DNA from: Anaerolineales bacterium UBA6663
GTDB taxonomy: Bacteria; Chloroflexota; Anaerolineae; Anaerolineales; UBA6663
DNA: 5,294 nucleotides
Reading direction: 5' to 3'
NCBI GenBank assembly: GCA_002455335.1
Contig: DKKP01000303.1
Coordinates: forward strand, 3,864-9,157
How positions within the stretch are numbered: position 1 is the first letter of the stretch; the number at the start of each line of letters is the position of its first letter. The notes beneath the pieces were generated by a model. That model was given only the letters and a program-made list of their open reading frames with translations, did not search any database and was not told the DNA's origin. Below are positions 1-5,294 of the stretch, piece by piece. A program made the position numbers and the translations under genes.

Positions 1-36
1 GGCCGGGGCGGCGGGTGCAGGCTCGCCGCCCCGGCC
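1..36 (+). promoter_or_regulatory. Strong GC-rich stem-loop upstream of the permease gene
   Basis: Bases 1-11 (GGCCGGGGCGG) are perfectly complementary to 26-36. The pairing continues inward (12-25, 13-24, a G-U at 14-23, and 15-22), giving a stem of about 15 bp with a 6-nt loop. It ends 14 nt before the GGAGG ribosome binding site of the first permease. No T-run follows, so it is not a classical intrinsic terminator. In sugar ABC operons such a structure often separates the abundant substrate-binding protein message from the permeases, stabilising the upstream transcript or damping read-through. That role is inferred, because the upstream gene lies outside the window. The stem may also extend beyond base 1. 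Confidence 0.55.
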
Positions 37-50
37 CCTCTGAATGGCAC

Positions 51-55
51 GGAGG
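51..55 (+). promoter_or_regulatory. Ribosome binding site of first permease
   Basis: GGAGG lies 5 nt before the ATG at 61 and supports that start. The same frame remains open upstream to the window edge but has no other ATG there. Confidence 0.7.
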
Positions 56-60
56 CGCGC

Positions 61-1197
61 ATGACCGCCCTGGATACGTCCGCCCGCACACAGGCCAATC
101 ACACGCACGATCAATCCGGCCAGAGCGCTCGCTTCTGGGAGTCGCTGGCGGGTTGGCTGATGGCCAGCCCGGCGATCACGCTGCTGTTGCTCTTCATGAT
201 CGTGCCGTTCATCATGGCGTTCGGTCTGGCCTTTACCAACCAGCGTCTGATCTCACCCAACCCCACGGAATTCGTCGGGTTGCGCAACTTCGAACGCCTG
301 CTCACCGTGCGGCCGCTTGTGCTACAACCTGTGGTGGATCCCGCCACGGGCGTCGCCGTGCTGGATGAAGACGGTCAAACGACCTACCCTGCCGTGCGCA
401 CGTACACGCGCAACAACCCCGAATACCCGCAGTTCGACGGCCTGCAGGAGTGGACGACCTGGAGCTGGGGCGACGACAAACTCGTCTGGCTAGCAGGCGA
501 CGCGGTCTTCATGAAGTCGCTGTTCAACACGCTCTTCTTCACAGTCGTGGTCGTCCCACTTCAGGGCAGTTTGGGCCTGCTGTTGGCCCTGATCATCAAC
601 CAGCGCACGGCTGGTGTGAACATCTTCCGAACCATCTACTTCATGCCGGTCGTGGTCTCGATGGTCGTCGTATCGATCCTTTGGCGGTTCATCTATGACG
701 GACAGAACGGCTTGCTCAACAACATCCTGGGTGCCGTGACACTCGGGAACTTCCAGCCCGTCGACTGGCTCGGCAACCCGTCCACGGCGATGTGGGCCGT
801 GATCGGGATGTCGATTTGGCAGGCGGTCGGCTTCCACATGGTGATCTGGCTGGCCGGGCTGCAGACGATCCCGGGCGTATTGTACGAAGCCGCCGCCGTC
901 GAGGGCGCCGGCGCCTGGGATCAGTTCGTCCACGTCACGTGGCCCGGGCTCCGCAACACTGCGGTCTTCATCCTGGTGACGATCACGATGGCGGCCTTCG
1001 GGCTGTTCACACAGATCAATGTGATGACCCGTGGCGGCCCACTCGACTCGACCACGACCCTCGTCTTCCAGGCTGTGCAGAAGGGCTTCGAAAAGCAAGA
1101 TATCGCGTACGGCTCCGCCATCTCTGTGGTCTTCTTCGCCCTGGTGCTGGTCGTGGCCCTGATCCAACGCTTCGTCACTCGGGAGCAAGGCGAATGA
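61..1197 (+). CDS. Carbohydrate ABC transporter permease, MalF/UgpA type
   Basis: This 378-residue inner-membrane protein forms one half of the channel of a CUT1-type sugar importer (binding-protein-dependent transport inner membrane component family). The first membrane segment is at about residues 36-60. A hydrophilic loop of about 88 residues (61-148) follows, longer than in minimal permeases and reminiscent of the periplasmic P2 loop of MalF. Further hydrophobic helices run from about 152 to the C terminus. The cytoplasmic EAA loop that docks on the ATPase is clear at 276-295 (EAAAVEGAG...P, with the conserved Gly at 282). A late GGP-STTTL segment is also typical of MalF/UgpA proteins. 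The start at 61 has a good GGAGG site. The gene overlaps the next permease by four bases (ATGA), implying translational coupling. The transported sugar cannot be read from the sequence, but the adjacent GH32-like enzyme suggests an oligosaccharide. Confidence 0.93.
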   Translation: MTALDTSARTQANHTHDQSGQSARFWESLAGWLMASPAITLLLLFMIVPFIMAFGLAFTNQRLISPNPTEFVGLRNFERLLTVRPLVLQPVVDPATGVAVLDEDGQTTYPAVRTYTRNNPEYPQFDGLQEWTTWSWGDDKLVWLAGDAVFMKSLFNTLFFTVVVVPLQGSLGLLLALIINQRTAGVNIFRTIYFMPVVVSMVVVSILWRFIYDGQNGLLNNILGAVTLGNFQPVDWLGNPSTAMWAVIGMSIWQAVGFHMVIWLAGLQTIPGVLYEAAAVEGAGAWDQFVHVTWPGLRNTAVFILVTITMAAFGLFTQINVMTRGGPLDSTTTLVFQAVQKGFEKQDIAYGSAISVVFFALVLVVALIQRFVTREQGE

Positions 1198-2078
1198 ACA
1201 CAACTCGGATCCTGCATCGCAATCAGACGGCAACCACGGTCGTCCGCTATGGGCTGATGAGCCTGTTGGCGCTCATCTTTCTGTTCCCGATCGTGTTCAT
1301 GGTGATCTCTTCGCTCAAGCCCGATCTCCAGATCATGCAAGACTCGTCGTCTTTCCGGGCCTTCCTGCCGGTGGGGGACATCTCTTTCGACAACTACGCC
1401 GAGACCTTTGTGCGCGCCCCGACCGGTCGCTTCATCTTCAACTCGATCCTGACCACGGCCTTGACTGTGGTGCTTGGCCTGCTGGTCAATTCGATGGCCG
1501 GCTTTTCGCTCGCCATCCCGCGCTGGCGCGGACGCGGCCTGGTGCTGACGTTGATCATCGCAACCCTGATCGTGCCGTTCGAAACGATCGCAATCCCGCT
1601 GCTCTTGATCGTCAGCCGACTGCCCACGATCGGTCTCGACGGGATCACCCAGGGCTGGCTCAACACGTACCACGTCCAGGTCATTCCCTTCGTGGCCAAC
1701 GCCTTCTCGATCTTCCTATTCGTCCAGTTCTTCAAGTCGTTGCCGCAAGAACTGGTCGAGGCCGCGCGCATCGACGGCGCCAGCTGGTTCCAGATCTTCG
1801 CCAACGTCATGGTGCCGCTCTCCGGACCGGTGTTCGCGACAGTCACGATCCTGACCTTCCTTCCCATGTGGAACGCCTACCTCTGGCCGATCATGGTCGT
1901 GCAGATCGAGGAGTTCAGGCCGGTCATGGTCGGTCTGCAGTATTTCTTCCAGCTCAATGTGGCCTGGGGTGAGGTGATGGCCTATCTCACGATCATCACG
2001 CTGCCTGTATTGGTCATGTTCCTGGCCCTACAACGCGCCTTCATCGAGAGCATCGCCTCGACCGGCATCAAGGGCTGA
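1194..2078 (+). CDS. Carbohydrate ABC transporter permease, MalG/UgpE type
   Basis: This 294-residue inner-membrane protein is the second channel subunit of the sugar importer. The open frame extends upstream to 792, but that part lies antiparallel to nothing useful: it is a frame shadow of the first permease. The ATG at 1194 overlaps the previous stop (ATGA), has GGAG/AAGG just upstream (1182-1190), and is followed by a MalG-like N terminus with a short basic segment and a first helix at about residues 20-40. Six hydrophobic helices are visible, without the long loop of its partner. The EAA motif is at 189-208 (EAARIDGAS...P, Gly at 195). It should heterodimerise with the upstream permease and use an external solute-binding protein. 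The ATPase is not encoded here and may be a shared MsmK/UgpC-like subunit elsewhere. The gene for the GH32-like enzyme begins three bases after its stop. Confidence 0.94.
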   Translation: MNTTRILHRNQTATTVVRYGLMSLLALIFLFPIVFMVISSLKPDLQIMQDSSSFRAFLPVGDISFDNYAETFVRAPTGRFIFNSILTTALTVVLGLLVNSMAGFSLAIPRWRGRGLVLTLIIATLIVPFETIAIPLLLIVSRLPTIGLDGITQGWLNTYHVQVIPFVANAFSIFLFVQFFKSLPQELVEAARIDGASWFQIFANVMVPLSGPVFATVTILTFLPMWNAYLWPIMVVQIEEFRPVMVGLQYFFQLNVAWGEVMAYLTIITLPVLVMFLALQRAFIESIASTGIKG

Positions 2079-2081
2079 ACG

Positions 2082-3053
2082 ATGGCGCTCGAGCTCAAGG
2101 ATCAGTTCGTGTGGGATTTCTGGTTCGCGGTCGACGGCGAAGACGTCCACGTCTTCTACCTCCAGGCGTCGCGCGCGCTCCCCGACCCTGAGCTCCGGCA
2201 CTGGAACGTGTCGATCGGGCATGCGAAGTCGCAGGATCTGCGCCACTGGAAGGTATTGCCCGATGCCCTCGCCCCCAGCCCGACGCCGGGCTGGGACGAC
2301 TACACCACCTGGACCGGGAGCATCATCCAGCATGCCGGGTTATGGCACCTGTTCTACACCGGAACCAGTCGGGCCGAGCACGGCCTTGTTCAGCGCATCG
2401 GTCTGGCGACATCGCCCGATCTGCTCACCTGGACCCGACATCCCGATAACCCTCTGATCGTTGCAGATCCGCGCTGGTATGAGGAACTGGATCTCAGCCT
2501 GTGGCACGACCAGGCCTGGCGGGATCCGTGGGTTTTCAAAGATCCAGAGACTGGCCTCTTTCACGCTTATCTGACGGCCCGCGTCAACCACGGTCGGGCG
2601 GACGGTCGCGGCGTGATCGCCCACGCCAGCTCACAGGATCTCGTGCATTGGACCGTCCATCCACCCGTCACCGATCCTGGCGACTTTGGCCAGATGGAGG
2701 TCCCGCAGCTGCTATACCTCGACGGCCGCTGGGTGCTGCTCTTCTGCGGCTCCACGAAGCGCTCGTCGGCAACTCGAAAGCAGCGCACGGGCGCAGACCA
2801 GATCGTGATCGGCACGCACTATCTCATCGGTGACGGCCCCAAAGGGCCGTTCCGATACGAAACCGATGAATTCCTGGTCGGCGACACCGTCGGTTCACTG
2901 TATGCCGGGAAGCTCATCGAGTGGCCCGCGGGGCGCTGGAACTTCCTGGCATGGCGCCGCTCCGGTCCCGATGGGAGCTTCATCGGCGCGTTGAGCGACC
3001 CATATCCCGTGACCTGTCTGGATGGCGTGATCCACGTCGACACGACGTCTTGA
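2082..3053 (+). CDS. GH32-like beta-propeller glycoside hydrolase, cytoplasmic
   Basis: This 323-residue protein resembles the clan GH-J/GH43-type five-bladed beta-propeller glycosidases, nearest to proteins annotated as GH32-like. Visible landmarks are VWDFWF at 10-15 (Asp12 is the probable nucleophile, replacing the usual WMNDPNG box), WTGS at 77-80, WRDPWVF at 146-152 (Asp148 matches the RDP transition-state stabiliser) and QMEVPQ at 204-209 (Glu206 matches the acid/base of the EC/E-P motif). Blade-edge repeats of the type S-x-D-L-x-x-W occur at 50-56, 111-117 and 184-190. There is no signal peptide, and the C-terminal beta-sandwich of classical GH32 enzymes appears absent, since the protein ends soon after the propeller. 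It is the third gene of a tightly packed sugar-uptake operon (3-nt gap; AAGGG at 2070-2074 serves as ribosome binding site). An intracellular hydrolase or phosphorylase acting on the imported sugar is therefore likely. A fructoside substrate is inference, and GH43- or GH130-like activity remains possible. Confidence 0.8.
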   Translation: MALELKDQFVWDFWFAVDGEDVHVFYLQASRALPDPELRHWNVSIGHAKSQDLRHWKVLPDALAPSPTPGWDDYTTWTGSIIQHAGLWHLFYTGTSRAEHGLVQRIGLATSPDLLTWTRHPDNPLIVADPRWYEELDLSLWHDQAWRDPWVFKDPETGLFHAYLTARVNHGRADGRGVIAHASSQDLVHWTVHPPVTDPGDFGQMEVPQLLYLDGRWVLLFCGSTKRSSATRKQRTGADQIVIGTHYLIGDGPKGPFRYETDEFLVGDTVGSLYAGKLIEWPAGRWNFLAWRRSGPDGSFIGALSDPYPVTCLDGVIHVDTTS

Positions 3054-3317
3054 CCCACTGACCACCGACGCAACCCTGGTTTCCGTCCCCGGGACCGACG
3101 TGAAAGGCGACAGCTCTCACAGGTGCGAGGAGGATACGATCCAATCCCGGCCCCGCACACGGGCGGCCTGGGTTTGCGGCGGTCTGGTCAGCAACCGCCG
3201 GGTCAGTGATCCTGGCACGCGGTTTGGTTAGAATTTTGCCCAGATTCCGCTGAAGGCGATTTCTGGAAGGCCTTGTTTTCAGGCGAATCGCGACGGACCT
3301 GTCAGGTCCAAGGTTAG
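3054..3317. other. Intergenic region between convergent units, no gene seen
   Basis: These 264 bases follow the sugar operon and precede the HU terminator. I see no supported ORF and no tRNA. A modest stem-loop (CGGCGGT at 3177-3183 with ACCGCCG at 3194-3200, 10-nt loop) has no T-run after it, so it is at best a weak or Rho-assisted end for the plus-strand operon. The stretch around 3223-3290 is more AT-rich than its surroundings. A perfect short palindrome lies at 3295-3309. Confidence 0.6.
3295..3309. repeat. Perfect 7-1-7 inverted repeat
   Basis: GGACCTG-T-CAGGTCC is an exact dyad with a one-base centre. The spacer is too short for a full-length hairpin, so a protein-binding site or a small dispersed palindromic element is more plausible. 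It lies 8 bp beyond the T-tract of the HU terminator and has no promoter-like context on either strand that I can identify. Confidence 0.5.
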
Positions 3318-3361
3318 AAAAACACAGGCGCCGCCCCCGGGCTCGAGGGCGGCGCCTGTGT
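3318..3361 (-). terminator. Intrinsic terminator of the HU gene
   Basis: Read on the minus strand, bases 3361-3347 pair perfectly with 3336-3322 (15-bp GC-rich stem, 10-nt loop). The T-tract from 3322 to 3318 follows (first T shared with the stem). It begins 24 nt after the HU stop codon. On the plus strand the same hairpin lacks a T-run, so it would terminate the sugar operon only weakly. Confidence 0.88.
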
Positions 3362-3384
3362 CATTCAGTCGTCTGCCGGAGCGC

Positions 3385-3690
3385 TTAGACGGCGTCCTTC
3401 AGGGCCTTGACCGGGCGGGCCTTGACGACCTTGCGGGCCGGCTTGGCCTTGATGATCGTCGGCTCCTTGGTGAAGGGGTTGATGCCCGGGCGCTCAGGCG
3501 TCGCGGGCTTGACGGCCACGGTCAGCTTGAGCAGGTTCGGGATCGTCACCTCACCACCGCCGCGCTTGGTCAGCTGATGAACGACGATATCGTTCACGCA
3601 CTGCAACACGGTGGCAGCCTCTTTCTTCGAAACGCCCGACTTCTCCGCCACGGCGGCGATGAATTGGGACTTGGTGAGCTTGTCGGCCAT
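3385..3690 (-). CDS. HU/IHF family histone-like DNA-binding protein
   Basis: This 101-residue nucleoid protein of the bacterial HU/IHF fold binds and bends DNA as a dimer. The N-terminal half (about 4-45) is the helical dimerisation part, beginning MADKLTKSQF. The IPNLLKL stretch (50-56) corresponds to the strand entering the body of the fold. The DNA-binding arm is around 62-82, with INPFTKEP at 70-77 in place of RNPxTG; Pro72 is the likely intercalating proline. The C terminus (81-101) is rich in Lys, Ala and Pro, slightly longer than canonical 90-residue HU. I chose the start at 3690 because AAAGGAGA sits 7-8 nt upstream. A longer in-frame Met at 3756 would place the N terminus over the promoter. 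The gene is monocistronic, with its own promoter and terminator. HU versus a paralogue cannot be settled from sequence alone. Confidence 0.92.
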   Translation of the reverse strand: MADKLTKSQFIAAVAEKSGVSKKEAATVLQCVNDIVVHQLTKRGGGEVTIPNLLKLTVAVKPATPERPGINPFTKEPTIIKAKPARKVVKARPVKALKDAV

Positions 3691-3697
3691 GGATATG

Positions 3698-3705
3698 TCT
3701 CCTTT
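3698..3705 (-). promoter_or_regulatory. Ribosome binding site of the HU gene
   Basis: On the minus strand AAAGGAGA reads from 3705 to 3698, with the AGGAG core 8 nt from the ATG at 3690. This near-perfect Shine-Dalgarno sequence decides the start, ruling out the longer frame beginning at 3756, and fits a highly expressed protein. Confidence 0.85.
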
Positions 3706-3734
3706 GCTATTTTTGACGAAGCTTACAAGGGGCC

Positions 3735-3749
3735 GAATATACGATATTC
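3735..3749. promoter_or_regulatory. Inverted repeat over the HU promoter, possible operator
   Basis: GAATAT-ACG-ATATTC is a perfect 6-3-6 dyad and overlaps the probable -10 box of the HU gene. A GGGG run at 3729-3732 and a CCCC run at 3749-3752 flank it slightly asymmetrically. A repressor site or autoregulatory HU site is possible. The symmetry may also be chance in an AT-rich promoter. Confidence 0.4.
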
Positions 3750-3763
3750 CCCGCAAAATGCAA
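3736..3763 (-). promoter_or_regulatory. Probable promoter of the HU gene
   Basis: On the minus strand TTGCAT (3763-3758) is followed after 16 bp by TATATT (3741-3736, five of six matches to TATAAT). This lies in a distinctly AT-rich island within GC-rich surroundings. The -35 match is poor (three of six). Transcription would begin near 3729, giving a leader of about 40 nt that contains the ribosome binding site. Confidence 0.45.
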
Positions 3764-3865
3764 GCAAACCCCTGGGCGGGGGGCGGCGGGCGGCGAGCCG
3801 AGCGCCGAGAGCGCGCTATGACTCAGGAGCGTTCGCTCCACGCCACACACCCCCCGCCCGCACGG

Positions 3866-4318
3866 TCACGCCGCTTTGCTCAGCATCAACATCGTCCAGC
3901 GCCCGGTCTGACAGACCTCACCCTTCTGATTGACGACATCGAGCTTGATCGTCACGGCTCCGCCTTTCAAGCGCGGCAACGCCTTCAGTTCGACCACCTC
4001 GGATTGGACGTGAATGGTGTCGCCCAAAAACACGGGCCGGCTGAACTTCCATTCATTGATCTCGCGAAAGGCCAGCACGGTGCCTTCCATGATGTTTGTG
4101 CGCACCATCAGGCCCGACGCGATCGCGGACACACACAGGCCGTGCGCGATGCGTTGGCCAAACGGCGTCGCCGCCGCATACGCGGCGTCTGTGTGGATGC
4201 GGTTGTAATCGCCTGAAAGCGCCGCGAAATTCACCACATCGGTCTCCGTGATCGTGCGCCCCACGGTCTCAAGCTTCTGGCCAAGCTGGAATTCCTCGAA
4301 AAACAAACCTTGTGTCAT
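3866..4318 (-). CDS. MaoC-like (R)-specific enoyl-CoA hydratase/dehydratase
   Basis: This 150-residue single hotdog-fold protein has the hydratase-2 signature. The sequence ALSGDYNRIHTDAAYA spans residues 33-48, with Asp37 and His42 as the expected catalytic pair and Asn39 at the conserved position. FGQRIAHGL follows at 53-61, another family hallmark. Known relatives hydrate trans-2-enoyl-CoA to (R)-3-hydroxyacyl-CoA (PhaJ type) or act on related acyl-CoA substrates, as dimers in the cytoplasm. The precise substrate is unknown here. The start at 4318 is supported by GAGGA 7 nt upstream (4326-4330) and by alignment of MTQGLFFEEF with usual MaoC N termini; the frame remains open to a Met at 4384, which I reject. 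It is last in a minus-strand series, 82 nt after the Het-C-like gene. No polyhydroxyalkanoate or beta-oxidation partner is in the window. Confidence 0.92.
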   Translation of the reverse strand: MTQGLFFEEFQLGQKLETVGRTITETDVVNFAALSGDYNRIHTDAAYAAATPFGQRIAHGLCVSAIASGLMVRTNIMEGTVLAFREINEWKFSRPVFLGDTIHVQSEVVELKALPRLKGGAVTIKLDVVNQKGEVCQTGRWTMLMLSKAA

Positions 4319-4325
4319 GGAAGCG

Positions 4326-4330
4326 TCCTC
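4326..4330 (-). promoter_or_regulatory. Ribosome binding site of the MaoC-like gene
   Basis: GAGGA on the minus strand lies 7 nt before the ATG at 4318 and selects this start over the in-frame Met at 4384. Confidence 0.7.
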
Positions 4331-4400
4331 TGGCACTTGCCGCTGATCGTTGACAGTTCGCACCCGATTAACCCGCACGCGCACCGATAAGTTGCGCGGC

Positions 4401-5042
4401 TTAGCTCGCCGCCGGCAGCGCCAACGCCGCGAGCACCCGATCGTACTCGATCACCGTTCGGGCCACAGCCGCTTCCATCGCATAGGGAAACAGCGGCCCG
4501 CGCCCGGGATGATCGAGGTTCATGCGCGCATGCGAATCGGCCGGCATCAGCGGGTATATGACCCGACCCATCCCTGGGATCAAACCGAGGATGTCGCGCA
4601 CCCAGTACACCCTTCCCGAGCGCAGATCGGGATGCGTGATGAGATCGGGCTCAAGCGGCGGGATCGCCGTAACCGCCGGCGCGACCTGCGCGTCACGGGC
4701 CAACGCCAGTTCAACCTGACCCGGGGCGGAGCCCAACGCACCCGCCAGCCAGAGCCGTACATAGTTGGAATGTGCGTAGAAATCCGCGACCGTGTGGCTC
4801 AAACGGCCGAACGCCGCCCACCCCGCAGGGCGCCCCCACCAGCGCTGCGCCAGGATGCGCTGCCCATCGACATACGACTGCGACATCTCGAACAGATTGG
4901 CGTCGAAGTGGTACTCGAGATGCGTCAACCCGATCAGCGAGTCTTGCCCCAGGTTGGCGGCGATCATGATCTCCAGCGCCTGTGACGGAACACGATGCCC
5001 GATGCTGCGCTTGAGGATGTCGATGTGGTACGCGGCTTCCAT
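4401..5042 (-). CDS. Het-C / zinc phospholipase C-like alpha-helical protein
   Basis: This 213-residue protein has a His/Asp pattern I associate with Het-C-related proteins and the zinc-dependent phospholipase C/P1 nuclease fold. The N-terminal part carries HLEYHFD at 41-47 after ANLGQDS (29-35). The core signature GRLSHTVADFYAHSNYV lies at 79-95, with His83, Asp87 and His91 as probable metal ligands. A later DSHARMNLDHPGRG (169-182) is followed by a helix ending in an EYDR-type segment, matching the C-terminal part of such proteins. No signal peptide or membrane segment is visible, so it is predicted to be cytoplasmic, unlike secreted phospholipases C. The ATG at 5042 is the first in-frame start after the upstream stop. 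Only a weak Shine-Dalgarno (GAG at 5052-5054) precedes it, 29 nt after the ComEA-like stop, which suggests translation linked to read-through. Catalytic activity and substrate are unknown. The family call rests on motif resemblance only. Confidence 0.68.
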   Translation of the reverse strand: MEAAYHIDILKRSIGHRVPSQALEIMIAANLGQDSLIGLTHLEYHFDANLFEMSQSYVDGQRILAQRWWGRPAGWAAFGRLSHTVADFYAHSNYVRLWLAGALGSAPGQVELALARDAQVAPAVTAIPPLEPDLITHPDLRSGRVYWVRDILGLIPGMGRVIYPLMPADSHARMNLDHPGRGPLFPYAMEAAVARTVIEYDRVLAALALPAAS

Positions 5043-5071
5043 GGGTGAGGTCTCGCCTGCTTTCCACGACT

Positions 5072-5294
5072 TCAGGGACCGACTGTGATGAAGTCCTTCA
5101 GCGCCGCAAAGGTCGCGGGGCCGATGCCTTTGACCCGCTGCAGGTCCTCAATCCGGCCGAACGGCCCATGAGCGTCGCGATACTCCACGATCCGCTGCGC
5201 GATCGCCGGCCCAATCTTGGGCAGGGCCTCGAGCTGGCTTGCCGTGGCGGTGTTGATATTGATTGTACCTGTGGCCTGAGGTTCCGCCGCCGGG
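5072..5294 (-). CDS. ComEA-type helix-hairpin-helix DNA-binding protein, 3' end only
   Basis: The reading frame enters from the right edge and ends at a TGA (5072-5074), leaving 73 residues with no start codon in view. After a Pro/Ala/Gln-rich linker comes TININ-TATASQLEALPKIGPAIAQRI, followed by a variable stretch and VKGIGPATFAAL. This is the tandem helix-hairpin-helix pair (two hairpins, PKIGPAIA and VKGIGPAT) with the ININTA lead-in typical of ComEA. ComEA proteins bind incoming DNA at the cell surface during natural transformation. The linker suggests that an N-terminal membrane anchor or SLBB domain lies outside the window. Similar domains also occur in non-competence proteins, so competence is inferred. 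It is first in the minus-strand series, 29 nt before the Het-C-like gene. Confidence 0.85.
   Translation of the reverse strand, partial: PAAEPQATGTININTATASQLEALPKIGPAIAQRIVEYRDAHGPFGRIEDLQRVKGIGPATFAALKDFITVGP

Noticed and set aside
792..1193. Upstream extension of the second permease frame
   Set aside because: It overlaps the first permease in another frame, has an Arg/Asp-rich composition without membrane character, and a proper start with ribosome binding site exists at 1194.
490..1673. Long minus-strand frames opposite the permeases
   Set aside because: Low-complexity His/Asp/Arg/Gln-rich translations typical of antisense frames of GC-rich genes; no ribosome binding site or family resemblance.
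2826..2856. Hairpin inside the GH32-like gene (ACGGCCC / GGGCCGT plus outer ATCGG / CCGAT)
   Set aside because: It is within a conserved-looking Gly-Pro-Lys-Gly-Pro coding stretch whose codons naturally generate such symmetry; no evidence of a regulatory role.
3177..3200. Stem-loop as terminator of the sugar operon
   Set aside because: Seven-bp stem with a 10-nt loop and no following T-run, more than 120 nt after the stop codon; too weak to call.
3220..3245. GGTTAGAATTTT stretch resembling a tRNA T-arm
   Set aside because: No matching acceptor, D or anticodon arms could be built around it.
3826..3839. Small palindrome GGAGC-GTTC-GCTCC downstream of the MaoC-like gene
   Set aside because: Only a 5-6 bp stem and no T-run on the minus strand, so I do not call it a terminator.
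3358..4216. Plus-strand frames over the HU and MaoC-like genes
   Set aside because: These are antisense shadows of two well-supported minus-strand genes.
4350..4355. Perfect TTGACA box on the plus strand
   Set aside because: No acceptable -10 box at 16-18 bp downstream, and no plus-strand gene follows; it would only drive antisense transcription.
4350..5088. Plus-strand frames opposite the Het-C-like gene
   Set aside because: Arg/Pro-rich shadow translations; the minus strand carries coherent motifs.

Overview
The window looks like an ordinary chromosomal stretch of a GC-rich free-living bacterium. My best guess is Chloroflexota (Anaerolineae-like). The pointers are a single-domain HU protein with a Lys/Pro-rich tail, a sugar ABC permease pair with a long MalF-type loop, and a GH32-like enzyme of a kind I recall from Chloroflexi and Actinobacteria. 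No rRNA or other phylogenetic marker is present, so this assignment is weak.

Left half, plus strand (1-3053): a carbohydrate uptake and breakdown operon. A very strong GC stem-loop (1-36) precedes a MalF/UgpA-type permease (61-1197). This overlaps by ATGA a MalG/UgpE-type permease (1194-2078), and three bases later comes a cytoplasmic GH32-like five-bladed beta-propeller glycosidase (2082-3053). The substrate-binding protein would be expected just left of the window, and no ATPase is present. The likely logic is that the permeases import an oligosaccharide, possibly fructose-containing, and the glycosidase cleaves it inside the cell.

Middle (3054-3865): a gene-poor boundary between opposing transcription units. 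It holds a perfect 7-1-7 dyad (3295-3309) and a clear intrinsic terminator (3318-3361) serving the minus-strand HU gene (3385-3690). That gene has a strong ribosome binding site and an AT-rich promoter whose -10 region lies inside a perfect 6-3-6 inverted repeat.

Right part, minus strand (3866-5294): three genes in the same direction. In transcription order they are the 3' end of a ComEA-type helix-hairpin-helix protein (5072-5294, cut by the window edge), a Het-C/zinc phospholipase C-like all-helical protein (4401-5042) and a MaoC-type hotfold hydratase (3866-4318). Their spacing (29 and 82 nt) fits loose co-transcription but no evident shared pathway. I found no mobile element, CRISPR array, tRNA or rRNA, and no clear sign of a novel multi-gene system. 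The most interesting items are the atypical GH32-like enzyme, the Het-C-like protein and the small palindromes.
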